Source of the DNA: an uncultured Peptoniphilaceae bacterium
GTDB taxonomy: Bacteria > Bacillota > Clostridia > Tissierellales > Peptoniphilaceae
DNA: 46,668 nt
NCBI GenBank assembly: GCA_946403255.1
Contig: CAMIZH010000003.1
Coordinates: 1-46,668 of the forward strand
Reading direction: 5' to 3'
The position numbers were made by a program, and so were the translations under genes. Below, piece after piece: positions 18,159 to 28,099 of this stretch. How positions within the stretch are numbered: the stretch's first letter is position 1; each line of letters begins with the position of its first letter. The notes under the pieces are model-generated. The model was not told the DNA's origin and did not search any database. It saw only the letters and a list, made by a program, of their open reading frames with translations.

Positions 18159-19403
18159 ATGAACGAAGAATTTATAGGTGCGTTAGAAGAAATCGAACGT
18201 GAAAAAGGAATCTCTAAAGATATTATTTTTGATGCTTTAGAATCTGCACTTGTATCAAGTTATAAAAAGAATTTTGGTACATCTCAAAATGTAACTGTTA
18301 ACATAGATAGAGAAACTGGAAAAATTGAATTATATGCAGTAAAAGATATTGTTGAAGATGATGCAATTGAAGATGAAGATTCTCAAATGACAATTAGCGA
18401 AGCAAAAGAATTAGATTTTCGTTTTGAAGTAGGCGATGTTTTTAGTGAGGAAATTGAACCTGCTAAATTTGGTAGAATTGCTGCTCAAACTGCTAAACAA
18501 GTTGTTATTCAAAGAATTAAAGATGCAGAAAGAGATGTTATTTTCGAAGATTTCACAGATAGAGAAAATGAAATTATAACTGGTCAAGTTCAAAGAGTAT
18601 CATATGGAAATGTTTATTTTGACTTAGGTAGAACAGAAGCAATTCTTCCACAAGTTGAACAAATTAAAGGTGAGACTTATAAACAAGGTGATAGATTTAA
18701 GTTATTATTACTAGAAGTTAAAAAAACAACTAAGGGACCACAAGTTGTGCTTTCAAGATCTCATCCAAATCTAGTTAAAAGATTATTTGAACTTGAAGTT
18801 CCAGAAATATCATCTGGAATAGTTGAAATTTATTCTATATCTAGAGAAGCAGGATCAAGAACTAAGATAGCTGTATTTTCAAGAGATGAAAAAGTTGATC
18901 CACTAGGTTCTTGTGTTGGATATAAAGGTGCTCGTGTTAAGGCAATTGTAGATGAATTACATGATGAAAAAATAGATATTGTAATTTATGAAAAAGATGT
19001 TGAAAAATTTATTGCAAATTCATTAAGTCCTTCAAAAGTTGAAAAAGTTTTTGCAGATGAAAATGAAAAAACAGCACTTGTTATAGTTCCTGACTATCAA
19101 TTATCACTAGCAATTGGTAAAGAAGGACAAAATGCAAGACTTGCAGCAAAATTAACAAATTGGAAAATAGATATAAAATCTGTTACTCAATTTGAAGATT
19201 ATTTAAAAACAGAAAATCTAACAGAAGAAGATGTAAAGAAAAAATTCAACTGTTTAGAATCAGATAAAGAAGTGGTTTTAGAAGAACTAGAAATAATTGA
19301 AGATTCTGTAGAAAATGTAGCTGAAGAACTTGTTGAAGAAATTGAAAAAGAAGTTGTAGACGTTGTAGAAGAAACAGATGAAATAATTATAGAAGATCTA
19401 TAA
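18159..19403 (+). CDS. nusA: Transcription termination/antitermination factor NusA with acidic C-terminal tail
   Basis: S1/KH domains: VVLSRSHPNLVKRLFELEVPEI, GSRTKIAVFSRDEKVDPLGSCVGYKGARVKAIVDEL, AIGKEGQNARLAAKLT; ATG at 18159 preferred over GTG 18147. Confidence 0.96.
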   Translation: MNEEFIGALEEIEREKGISKDIIFDALESALVSSYKKNFGTSQNVTVNIDRETGKIELYAVKDIVEDDAIEDEDSQMTISEAKELDFRFEVGDVFSEEIEPAKFGRIAAQTAKQVVIQRIKDAERDVIFEDFTDRENEIITGQVQRVSYGNVYFDLGRTEAILPQVEQIKGETYKQGDRFKLLLLEVKKTTKGPQVVLSRSHPNLVKRLFELEVPEISSGIVEIYSISREAGSRTKIAVFSRDEKVDPLGSCVGYKGARVKAIVDELHDEKIDIVIYEKDVEKFIANSLSPSKVEKVFADENEKTALVIVPDYQLSLAIGKEGQNARLAAKLTNWKIDIKSVTQFEDYLKTENLTEEDVKKKFNCLESDKEVVLEELEIIEDSVENVAEELVEEIEKEVVDVVEETDEIIIEDL

Positions 19404-19431
19404 TATAAAAATTTTAATTTTGGAGAAAATT

Positions 19432-19701
19432 ATGTCTAAGATAAGAAAAGATCCTATGAGAAAATGTATAGGATGCGGTGTAAGTAAACCAAAAAAAGAA
19501 TTAGTTAGAGTAGTTAAAAATAAAGATGGAGAAATCTTTTTAGATAAAACTGGAAGGCAAAATGGTAGAGGTGCTTATATTTGTTTTAGTAAAGATTGTC
19601 TTGAAAAAGCAATAAAAACAAGAGGATTGAATAGAGCATTTGCAATGGAAATAGAGGAAAAAACTTATGATGAGTTAAAAGATTCGATGGATTCCATATA
19701 A
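19432..19701 (+). CDS. ylxR: YlxR family RNA-binding protein
   Basis: RKDPMRKCIGCGVSKPKKELVRVV, GRGAYICFSKDCLEKA. Confidence 0.92.
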   Translation: MSKIRKDPMRKCIGCGVSKPKKELVRVVKNKDGEIFLDKTGRQNGRGAYICFSKDCLEKAIKTRGLNRAFAMEIEEKTYDELKDSMDSI

Positions 19702-19730
19702 AAGCATCTTGTCTCAAGGAGGTGTTCTAA

Positions 19731-21878
19731 TTGTCAAAAATTAGAGTTCATGCATTAGCAAAAGAGTTAGGTGTTAGCAGTAAAGATCTTTTAGAAAGTT
19801 TACAAAAGTTAAATATCGAAGTTAAGAATCATATGTCGACAATTGATGAAAGTGAACAAGAACTTGTTAAAGCAAGTTTTAAAAAAGAAAATACTGACAA
19901 AGTAGAAATGACAAAAGCTGATTCTAAAAAAGAAACAGAACCAAAAGAAAAATTAGAAAAAGTTGAAGAAGTAACGGATACTAAAAAAGTTGTTGTTGAA
20001 AATAATAAAAAACAAAAACATTCTAACTCTACACATAAGAAAAAAAGTAGAGCACAAAAACGAGAAGAGAAAAGAGAAAAGAACGAAGTTGTTGAAGATA
20101 ATAAAGAAACTGGAGATGATGTTATAATTACTATAAGTACTCCTATAACAATAAAGGATTTTGCAAAAGAAATAGATAAGCCTGTTGCACAAGTTATTAC
20201 TAAATTAATAGGATTAGGAATAATGGCAAGTCAAAATGAAGAAATTGATGAAGATACTTGTATCTTAATTGCAGATGATTTTGGTGTAGAGATTGAAATA
20301 CAAGAAAAAGAACCTGAATTATCAATGGAAGAAAAATTAAATTTAGATTATGAAGATAATGAAAGTGATTTAAAACAAAGACCACCAGTAGTAACTGTTA
20401 TGGGTCACGTTGATCATGGTAAAACATCTTTACTAGATTTTATTAAAGAATCTCATGTTCAAAATTCAGAAGCGGGTGGAATCACTCAACATATTGGAGC
20501 ATATACTGTAAATGTAAATGGTAAAAAAGTTACATTTTTAGATACTCCTGGTCATGAGGCTTTTACATCTATGAGACTAAGAGGAACTCAAATCACTGAT
20601 ATTGCAATACTTGTAGTTGCAGCAGATGATGGAGTTATGCCTCAAACTATAGAAGCAATATCTCATGCTAAGTCAGCTGGTGTTCCAATAATTGTTGCTG
20701 TAAATAAAATGGATAAACCAACTGCAAATCCTGAAAAAGTAAAACAAGAATTACTTGAAAATGGACTTATGCCTGAAGACTGGGGTGGAGATACTATAAT
20801 GGCTCCTGTATCAGCTAAGACAGGTGAAGGCGTGAATGAACTACTTGAAATGATTCAATTAGTTGCTGAAATGCAAGAATTAAAAGCTAATCCAAACAGA
20901 AGAGCAATTGGTACAGTTATTGAAGCAAAACTTGATAAAGGTAAGGGACCAATGGCTACAGTATTAGTTCAAAAAGGAACTTTAAAATTTGGAGATAGTG
21001 TTGTATCAGGAATAACTAGTGGACGTATTAGAGCTATGACTGATGACAAAAATAAAAATATTAAAAAAGCAGGACCATCTATGCCAGCTGTTATTTTAGG
21101 ACTAGCTGATGTACCTAATTCAGGCGATGTTATATATGCAGTGGAAGATGATAAAGTTGCAAGAGCAATTGCTGACAAAAATAGAGAATCTGTTCGTGAA
21201 GAAAGAATTCATGCAGGTGTTAAAGTTTCACTTGAAAACTTATTTGATAAAATTAAAGAAGGCGAAATGAAAGACTTAAACATCGTTGTAAAAGGTGATG
21301 TAAAAGGTTCTGTTGAAGCTTTAATTCAATCATTATTAAAATTATCAAATGAAGAAGTTAAAATAAACATCATTCACTCTGGTGTTGGTGGAATTAATGA
21401 AAGTGATATAACTTTAGCTTCAGCTGCAAGTGCAATTGTTGTTGGATTTAATGTAAGACCTAATATAAATGCTTTCGAACTTGCAAAAGCAGAAGAAGTT
21501 GATGTTAGAACTTATAGAGTTATTTACGATATTATAAATGATATTGAATCTGCTGCAAAAGGTATGCTAGAACCTACAATTGTTGAAGAAATTCAAGGTA
21601 GACTTGAAGTTAGACAAACATTTAGATTACCAGGAAACAAAGTAATTGCAGGTGTTTATGTATTAAACGGAAAAATTCCTAGAAAATCAATGGTTAAAGT
21701 ATTACGTGATGACATTGTTATTCATGAAGGAGAAATCAGTTCTTTAAAAAGATTTAAAGATGATGTTAAGGAATTAGCTACTGGATATGAAGGTGGTATG
21801 ACATTAGATAGCTTTAATGATATTAAAGAAGGAGATGTATTTGAAAGTTACATCCTTAAAGAAGTTAAAAGAGATTAA
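19731..21878 (+). CDS. infB: Translation initiation factor IF-2
   Basis: RPPVVTVMGHVDHGKTSLLDFI, GGITQHIGAY, DTPGHEAFTSMR; TTG start. Confidence 0.98.
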   Translation: MSKIRVHALAKELGVSSKDLLESLQKLNIEVKNHMSTIDESEQELVKASFKKENTDKVEMTKADSKKETEPKEKLEKVEEVTDTKKVVVENNKKQKHSNSTHKKKSRAQKREEKREKNEVVEDNKETGDDVIITISTPITIKDFAKEIDKPVAQVITKLIGLGIMASQNEEIDEDTCILIADDFGVEIEIQEKEPELSMEEKLNLDYEDNESDLKQRPPVVTVMGHVDHGKTSLLDFIKESHVQNSEAGGITQHIGAYTVNVNGKKVTFLDTPGHEAFTSMRLRGTQITDIAILVVAADDGVMPQTIEAISHAKSAGVPIIVAVNKMDKPTANPEKVKQELLENGLMPEDWGGDTIMAPVSAKTGEGVNELLEMIQLVAEMQELKANPNRRAIGTVIEAKLDKGKGPMATVLVQKGTLKFGDSVVSGITSGRIRAMTDDKNKNIKKAGPSMPAVILGLADVPNSGDVIYAVEDDKVARAIADKNRESVREERIHAGVKVSLENLFDKIKEGEMKDLNIVVKGDVKGSVEALIQSLLKLSNEEVKINIIHSGVGGINESDITLASAASAIVVGFNVRPNINAFELAKAEEVDVRTYRVIYDIINDIESAAKGMLEPTIVEEIQGRLEVRQTFRLPGNKVIAGVYVLNGKIPRKSMVKVLRDDIVIHEGEISSLKRFKDDVKELATGYEGGMTLDSFNDIKEGDVFESYILKEVKRD

Positions 21879-21887
21879 GGTGATTTT

Positions 21888-22241
21888 ATGAATAAAAAAA
21901 GAACTCAACAAATATCTGAAGAAGTTAGAAAATGTCTAGCTGAAATTGTTCAGAATAAATTAAAAGATCCTAGAATACCAACTATGCTAAGCATTTCTTC
22001 TGTAGAAGTAACGAATGACTTATCATTTGCTAAAGTATATGTATCTGTTTTAGGAAGTGAAAAAGAAAAAGAAGAAGCTATTAAAGGTTTAAATAGTGCC
22101 AAAGGATTTTTAAAAAAAGAACTAGGTAGAAGTGTTAAATTAAGAGCTATGCCAGAATTAATATTTACTGGAGATGATTCTATTGAAAGAGGCGTAAGAA
22201 TGGCTAAATTAATAGATGAGGTTAATAATGGAAACAACTAA
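21888..22241 (+). CDS. rbfA: 30S ribosome-binding factor A
   Basis: RTQQISEEVRKCLAEIVQNKLKDPRIPTMLSISSVEVTNDLSFAKVYVSVLG. Confidence 0.96.
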   Translation: MNKKRTQQISEEVRKCLAEIVQNKLKDPRIPTMLSISSVEVTNDLSFAKVYVSVLGSEKEKEEAIKGLNSAKGFLKKELGRSVKLRAMPELIFTGDDSIERGVRMAKLIDEVNNGNN

Positions 22242-23187
22242 ATTTAAAAAACTAATAGATGATTCTAAAATAATATATATAGCATCTCATTTAAATCCAG
22301 ATGGAGATAATTTGGGATCTATTACAGGAATGTACTCAGCACTTGTCGAATATGGCAAGTGCGTACATTTGATTATAGATGATGAAGTTCCAGTAGCGGA
22401 AAGATTCCTGCCAAATATTGATAAAAGTGTAAATAGTTCTACTTTAACAAAAAATCCAGATTTATTTATAACTTTAGATTGTGCAGATATTGATAGATTA
22501 AGCTTAGGTTCAAAGGAATTGTTTTTAAGTGCTAAAAATACAATAAATATTGATCACCATAGTACAAATACTATGTTTGCAGATGTAAATATTGTTGATA
22601 CAAAATCTCCAGCAACAGGAGAAACATTGTTTGGTACATTGAAAGAAGCTAATATACCTTTAAATAAAGATTCAGCAACTTCTTTATATACAGCAATATC
22701 TTCTGATACAGGAAGTTTTAAGTATGATAGTGTTAGAAAATCAACATTTTTAATTGCTGCAGAATTACTGGATTTTAATATTAATATTAACGAAGTTGCA
22801 GTTAATTTATATCAAAATAGAAGTTTAGCAAAAACAAATTTATTAATAAAAGCTATGAATACATTAGAGTTATATTTTGATGGAAAAATTGGAATAGTTT
22901 GTATTACAGATAAAGATATTGAAGAATGTAATGCTGATAAATCAGATGCTGATGGTATTGTTGAATTTGTTAGAGATATAGACACAGTTGAACTTGCTAT
23001 TCTATTAAAAGAAAAATCTGATTGTGTAAGACTTAGTACGAGAAGTAAATCTTATATTGATGTAACTAAAATTGCAGGTAAATTCAATGGTGGTGGACAT
23101 GTAAGAGCTTCTGGTGCAACTATTAACCTTCCAATTAATAAAGCAAAAGAGGAAGTTTTAAAACATTCTTTGGAGGCTTTTAAATAA
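22228..23187 (+). CDS. nrnA: DHH-family phosphoesterase (NrnA-like bifunctional oligoribonuclease/PAP phosphatase)
   Basis: SHLNPDGDNLGS, LDCAD, NIDHHSTNTMF, NGGGHVRASGA; ATG at 22228. Confidence 0.92.
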   Translation: METTKFKKLIDDSKIIYIASHLNPDGDNLGSITGMYSALVEYGKCVHLIIDDEVPVAERFLPNIDKSVNSSTLTKNPDLFITLDCADIDRLSLGSKELFLSAKNTINIDHHSTNTMFADVNIVDTKSPATGETLFGTLKEANIPLNKDSATSLYTAISSDTGSFKYDSVRKSTFLIAAELLDFNININEVAVNLYQNRSLAKTNLLIKAMNTLELYFDGKIGIVCITDKDIEECNADKSDADGIVEFVRDIDTVELAILLKEKSDCVRLSTRSKSYIDVTKIAGKFNGGGHVRASGATINLPINKAKEEVLKHSLEAFK

Positions 23188-24068
23188 TGAAGGGACTTTT
23201 GATTTTTAATAAACCTCAAGGTATTACATCTCACGATGTAGTTTATATATTAAGACGTAAATTAGGAATAAAAAAAATAGGTCATACTGGAACATTAGAC
23301 CCCTTAGCAGAAGGGGTTTTACCTATGTGTATAGGTAAGGCTACAAAAATTGCTGATTATGTTAGTGCTGATAATAAAGAATATATTGCAACTTTAGAAT
23401 TTGGATATGAAACTGATTCTTATGATATAACAGGTGAAATTACAAATAAAAGTGACAATATTCCTACTAGAGAAGAAATCTTAGAAAAGATTGAGGAATT
23501 TAAAGGTGATATTTTACAAGAACCACCTATGTATTCTGCATTAAAACATAATGGAAGAAAATTATATGAATTAGCCCGTGAAGGTATAACAGTTGAAAGA
23601 AAAAAAAGAGCTATTACAATTTATGAATATGAAGTTTTAGAATTTATATCTGAAAAAGAAGTTAAAATAAGAGTTAATTGTTCTAGTGGAACATATATAA
23701 GATCATTGATTAGAGACTTAGGTATTTCATTAAATACTTTTTGCACTATGAAATCTTTACTTCGTACGCGTGTAGGTGAATTTCATTTAAATGAATCTAT
23801 AACAAAAGAAGAATTAGAAGCAATGTCTTTAGAAGATATAGAAAAATTAATTATACCAATGGATAGAGCTTTAGAAAGTTTAGAAAAGTTTATATTACCA
23901 GATTGGTTTTATGAACGAGCACTAAATGGTGTTGCTTTCAAACTTAAAAATGCTATTGAAAATAAACAATTTAGAGTTTATTGTAAAGATGAGTTTTTAG
24001 GTATTGGTGAATCAGTAACAGATGACGAAAATATCTGTAAACTCAAAATAAAGAAACTCCTCATATAA
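23187..24068 (+). CDS. truB: tRNA pseudouridine(55) synthase
   Basis: GLLIFNKPQGITSHDVV, GHTGTLDPLAEGVLPMCIGKATK. Confidence 0.97.
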   Translation: MKGLLIFNKPQGITSHDVVYILRRKLGIKKIGHTGTLDPLAEGVLPMCIGKATKIADYVSADNKEYIATLEFGYETDSYDITGEITNKSDNIPTREEILEKIEEFKGDILQEPPMYSALKHNGRKLYELAREGITVERKKRAITIYEYEVLEFISEKEVKIRVNCSSGTYIRSLIRDLGISLNTFCTMKSLLRTRVGEFHLNESITKEELEAMSLEDIEKLIIPMDRALESLEKFILPDWFYERALNGVAFKLKNAIENKQFRVYCKDEFLGIGESVTDDENICKLKIKKLLI

Positions 24069-24077
24069 GGAGGTATT

Positions 24078-24989
24078 ATGAAAGTTATAAAAATTGACAA
24101 AAATTTTATCGCAGATGAAAATTCTGTAATTGCATTAGGAAATTTTGATGGTGTTCATATTGGACATAAAGAATTATTAAAAGAAATAATTAAAAAATCT
24201 CAAGAACTTAATACAAAAAGTAGTGTTTTAATTTTTAAGGAACATACTAAAAATCTATTGAAGAAAAAAGAACAGTATTTACTAACTTCAAATGAAGAAA
24301 AATATAGAATTTTTTCAGAAATGGGAATAGATATTGTTTATGAAATAACTTTTGATGAAAATATTATGACTATGACTCCAGAAATATTTGTTGAACAATT
24401 TCTAATCCATAATTTAAAGGTAAAGGGTATAGTTGTAGGATTTGATTATAAATTTGGTTATAAAGCCAGTGGAAATATCGAAATATTAAAAAAATTATCT
24501 CTAGATAATAATATTTCTTTATCTATAATAGAGCCTGTATCACAAGATGGTGAATTACTATCTAGTAGTAATATAAGAAATCTAATAAAAAGTGGAGATG
24601 TAGATAGAGCAAATAAACTACTTGGACATTTTTATACTATTGATGGCGTTATTATACATGGTAAGAAACTTGGCGGGAAAATGGGATATCCTACTGCAAA
24701 TATTGATCCTGATGTAAAATATGTCATACCACATTATGGTGTTTATGACACAGATATAATTATAGATGGAAAAGTTTATAAAGCTGCCACAAATATTGGC
24801 AAAAATCCAACTATAGAAAATGACGGATTAAGAGTTGAAGCTCATATTTTAGATTTTAATGGAGATATTTACGGAAAAAAAGTATCTTTAAGACTTCGTA
24901 AATTTTTAAGAGAAGAATTAAAATTTGATTCTGTTGATGAGTTATTTAAACAAATTGCTGATGATGTAGAATGTATTCGTAATAGATAA
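24078..24989 (+). CDS. ribF: Bifunctional riboflavin kinase/FAD synthetase
   Basis: ALGNFDGVHIGHKELL, GKKLGGKMGYPTANI. Confidence 0.96.
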   Translation: MKVIKIDKNFIADENSVIALGNFDGVHIGHKELLKEIIKKSQELNTKSSVLIFKEHTKNLLKKKEQYLLTSNEEKYRIFSEMGIDIVYEITFDENIMTMTPEIFVEQFLIHNLKVKGIVVGFDYKFGYKASGNIEILKKLSLDNNISLSIIEPVSQDGELLSSSNIRNLIKSGDVDRANKLLGHFYTIDGVIIHGKKLGGKMGYPTANIDPDVKYVIPHYGVYDTDIIIDGKVYKAATNIGKNPTIENDGLRVEAHILDFNGDIYGKKVSLRLRKFLREELKFDSVDELFKQIADDVECIRNR

Positions 24990-25037
24990 TTAAATGTTTA
25001 CTAATACTAAATATTATGATAATATTGATGAATAGGA

Positions 25038-25082
25038 CCATGCATTAGTTTGACGTTCCTCGGCGCTTACTTATGCATAGGC
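25038..25082 (+). promoter_or_regulatory. Candidate structured rpsO (S15) leader
   Basis: ATGCATTAGT ... ACTTATGCAT stem (one mismatch) around a GC-rich loop (GACGTTCCTCGGCGC) in an otherwise AT-rich intergenic region. Confidence 0.45.
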
Positions 25083-25111
25083 ATATATAAAAATTTTGGA
25101 GGTATACAAAA

Positions 25112-25378
25112 ATGATGAACGCAAGTGAAAAAAAATTAATAATTGAAGAATTTAAAATTAACGAAAAGGATACAGGTTCTCCTGAAGTTCAAATTGCTAT
25201 TTTAACTAATAGAATTAACGAACTAAACGAACATTTAAAAGAACATAAAAAAGATCACCATTCAAGAAGAGGTCTTTTAAAAATGGTAGGTAAGAGAAGA
25301 AACTTACTTAGATATTTAAAAAATAAAGATATTGAAAGATATCGTAAACTAATAGAACAATTAGGAATAAGAGGTTAA
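25112..25378 (+). CDS. rpsO: 30S ribosomal protein S15
   Basis: [50 protein letters not shown]. Confidence 0.98.
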   Translation: MMNASEKKLIIEEFKINEKDTGSPEVQIAILTNRINELNEHLKEHKKDHHSRRGLLKMVGKRRNLLRYLKNKDIERYRKLIEQLGIRG

Positions 25379-25381
25379 TAA

Positions 25382-25409
25382 AAGAGCGGGGATACCGCTC
25401 TTTATTTTA
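25382..25409 (+). terminator. Intrinsic terminator between rpsO and pnp
   Basis: AGAGCGGGGATACCGCTCTTTATTTT. Confidence 0.7.
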
Positions 25410-25427
25410 TAAAGGAGGAATTTAATT

Positions 25428-27530
25428 ATGGAAAGAATTTTTACCTTAGACTTAGCTGGAAGAACCTTAAAAGTTACAACAGGTAAAGTAGCTGAGCAAG
25501 CAAGCGGAGAATGTATTGTTGAATATGGCGATACTGTAGTGCTTGTAACTGCAACTGCTTCAAAAAGTCCAAGACAAGGAATAGATTTCTTCCCACTAAG
25601 TGTGGATTTTGAAGAAAAAATGTATTCTGTTGGAAAAATGCCTGGCGGATTTATTAAAAGAGAAGGTAGACCTAGTGAAAGAGCGATTCTTACTTCTAGA
25701 TTAATAGACAGACCTATTAGACCTCTTTTCCCTGAAGGATATAGAAATGACGTACAAGTAGTAGCTACAGTTTTATCAGTAGAACAAGATTGTTCACCTG
25801 AAATAGTAGCAATGATTGGTTCTTCTATAGCATTAGCTGTATCTGATATACCTTTTGATGGACCAACTGGTTCAGTAGCAGTAGGTTATATCGATGGAGA
25901 ATACATTATAAATCCTACAGAAGAACAAAGAGAAATAACTGATATAAATCTAGTTGTATCTGGAACTGACAGTGCAATAATGATGGTTGAAGCAGGTTCT
26001 AACATTGTAACTGAAGAACAAATGCTAAATGCTATATTAAAAGGACATGATGAAATTAAAAGAATCTGTGCTTTTATAGATGATATCGTTAAAGAAGTTG
26101 GAAAAGAAAAATCAGAATATGATGTTTTCAAATATGATGATGAAATAGCTGAAAAAGTTAAATCTTTTGGAACTGAGCTAATAGTTAATGCAATTAATGA
26201 AGCTGATAAAATGGCTAGAATTGATAAAGTTAATGAAGCAAAGGTAGCTATTCGTGAAGAATTTGCAGACTATATAGAAGATTATAAACAAGATATAGAA
26301 GCTGTTATGGAAGAAATTGAAGTAACAGAAGTTAGACGTGGAATTCTAGAAGATGAAATTAGACCTGATGGAAGAAAATTAACTGAAATCAGACATTTAT
26401 CTTCTGAAGCAGGACTTTTACCAAGAACTCATGGTTCAGGATTATTTACAAGAGGACAAACACAAGCTCTATCTATTGCAACTTTATCTGGACTATCAGA
26501 TGTACAAGTTATAGATGGTATTGGTGATGATACTCCAAAAAGATATATCCACCATTATAATTTCCCACCTTATTGTGTAGGAGATACTAGACCTATGAGA
26601 GGACCTGGAAGAAGAGAAATCGGTCATGGTGCTTTAGCTGAAAAAGCATTAGTTCCAGTAATACCTTCTGAAGAAGAGTTCCCATATGCTATTAGAGTTG
26701 TATCTGAAGTGTTAAGTTCAAATGGTTCTTCATCTCAAGCTTCTATTTGTGGTTCTACTTTAGCATTAATGGATGCAGGTGTTCCTATTAAAGCACCAGT
26801 AGCTGGTATTGCTATGGGATTAATCGAAGAAAATGGTGTTATTAAAATCTTAACTGATATACAAGGTCTTGAAGATCATTTCGGAGATATGGACTTTAAA
26901 GTAGCAGGAACTAGAGAAGGTATCACTGCTATTCAAATGGATATTAAAGTTGAAGGAATTAGTAGAGAAGTATTAGAACAAGCTTTAGACCAAGCTAAAG
27001 TAGCTAGAGTTCAAATTCTTGATCATATTGCTACTACTATAGAAAAACCTAGAACAGAACTATCTAAATATGCACCTATTATTCATATGATTTCTATTAA
27101 TCCTGAAAAAATAGGAGATGTTATTGGAGCTGGTGGAAAAGTTATCAATAAGATAATAGAACAAACTGGCGTTAAAATAGATATTGATGAAGACGGAAAA
27201 GTTGCAGTACTTTCAGATAATGCAGAAAAAGCTAATGAAGCAATTGCTATAATAGAAAGTATTGTAAAAGACGTTGAAGTTGGAGAAATTTACAAAGGTA
27301 AAGTTAAGAGATTAATGAAATTTGGTGCTTTTGTAGAAATTAAAAAAGGTAAAGAAGGTTTACTTCATATTTCTGAAATTCAACATGAAAGAACAAATAA
27401 AGTTGAAGATATACTTAAAATCGGGGATGTTTTAGAAGTAAAAGTTATAGAAATTGATCCAATAGGAAAAATTTCACTTTCAAGAAAAAGTCTTTTACCA
27501 AAACCAGAAGTAGAAAAAGAAGAAAATTAA
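25428..27530 (+). CDS. pnp: Polyribonucleotide nucleotidyltransferase
   Basis: Two RNase PH domains, KH ([21 protein letters not shown]) and S1 domains. Confidence 0.98.
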   Translation: MERIFTLDLAGRTLKVTTGKVAEQASGECIVEYGDTVVLVTATASKSPRQGIDFFPLSVDFEEKMYSVGKMPGGFIKREGRPSERAILTSRLIDRPIRPLFPEGYRNDVQVVATVLSVEQDCSPEIVAMIGSSIALAVSDIPFDGPTGSVAVGYIDGEYIINPTEEQREITDINLVVSGTDSAIMMVEAGSNIVTEEQMLNAILKGHDEIKRICAFIDDIVKEVGKEKSEYDVFKYDDEIAEKVKSFGTELIVNAINEADKMARIDKVNEAKVAIREEFADYIEDYKQDIEAVMEEIEVTEVRRGILEDEIRPDGRKLTEIRHLSSEAGLLPRTHGSGLFTRGQTQALSIATLSGLSDVQVIDGIGDDTPKRYIHHYNFPPYCVGDTRPMRGPGRREIGHGALAEKALVPVIPSEEEFPYAIRVVSEVLSSNGSSSQASICGSTLALMDAGVPIKAPVAGIAMGLIEENGVIKILTDIQGLEDHFGDMDFKVAGTREGITAIQMDIKVEGISREVLEQALDQAKVARVQILDHIATTIEKPRTELSKYAPIIHMISINPEKIGDVIGAGGKVINKIIEQTGVKIDIDEDGKVAVLSDNAEKANEAIAIIESIVKDVEVGEIYKGKVKRLMKFGAFVEIKKGKEGLLHISEIQHERTNKVEDILKIGDVLEVKVIEIDPIGKISLSRKSLLPKPEVEKEEN

Positions 27531-27554
27531 TTATCTATAAATGGAAAAATAAAA

Positions 27555-27590
27555 AACATGAACCTAATATAGATGGTTCATGTTTTTTTA
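27555..27590 (+). terminator. Intrinsic terminator after pnp
   Basis: AACATGAACC-N10-GGTTCATGTT followed by TTTTT. Confidence 0.8.
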
Positions 27591-27615
27591 AAGACTAATA
27601 ATATAGGAGATAAAT

Positions 27616-28047
27616 ATGAAAATCAAAATAGTAAATAAAAGCAATAATGAATTACCTCAATATCAAACAAAAGGTTCTTCAGGAATGGATTTAAGAGCAG
27701 ATTTAAAAGAGGATATTATTCTCAAAAGTTTAGAAAGAACACTTGTGCCTACTGGGATATATTTAGAACTACCTGAGGGATATGAAGCACAAGTTAGAGC
27801 TAGATCTGGATTAGCTTTGAAAAAAGGATTATCTTTACCAAATGGTATAGGAACAATTGACTCTGATTATAGAGGAGAATTAAAAGTTATCATGGTAAAT
27901 TTAGGTAGAGAAGATATAGTAATTCAAAATGGAGATAGAATAGCTCAGTTAGTTATAATGAAATATGAAAGAGCAGATATTGAGTTAGTAGAGGATTTAA
28001 GCGATTCTGAAAGACAAGACGGCGGTTTTGGACATACAGGTATATAA
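27616..28047 (+). CDS. dut: dUTP diphosphatase
   Basis: GSSGMDLRADL, RARSGLALKKGLSLPNGIGTIDSDYRGE, GFGHTG. Confidence 0.97.
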   Translation: MKIKIVNKSNNELPQYQTKGSSGMDLRADLKEDIILKSLERTLVPTGIYLELPEGYEAQVRARSGLALKKGLSLPNGIGTIDSDYRGELKVIMVNLGREDIVIQNGDRIAQLVIMKYERADIELVEDLSDSERQDGGFGHTGI

Positions 28048-28099
28048 ATAGTGTTTGCCTTATTATTATGATATAATTTTAATTAAATGAGGTGTTATA

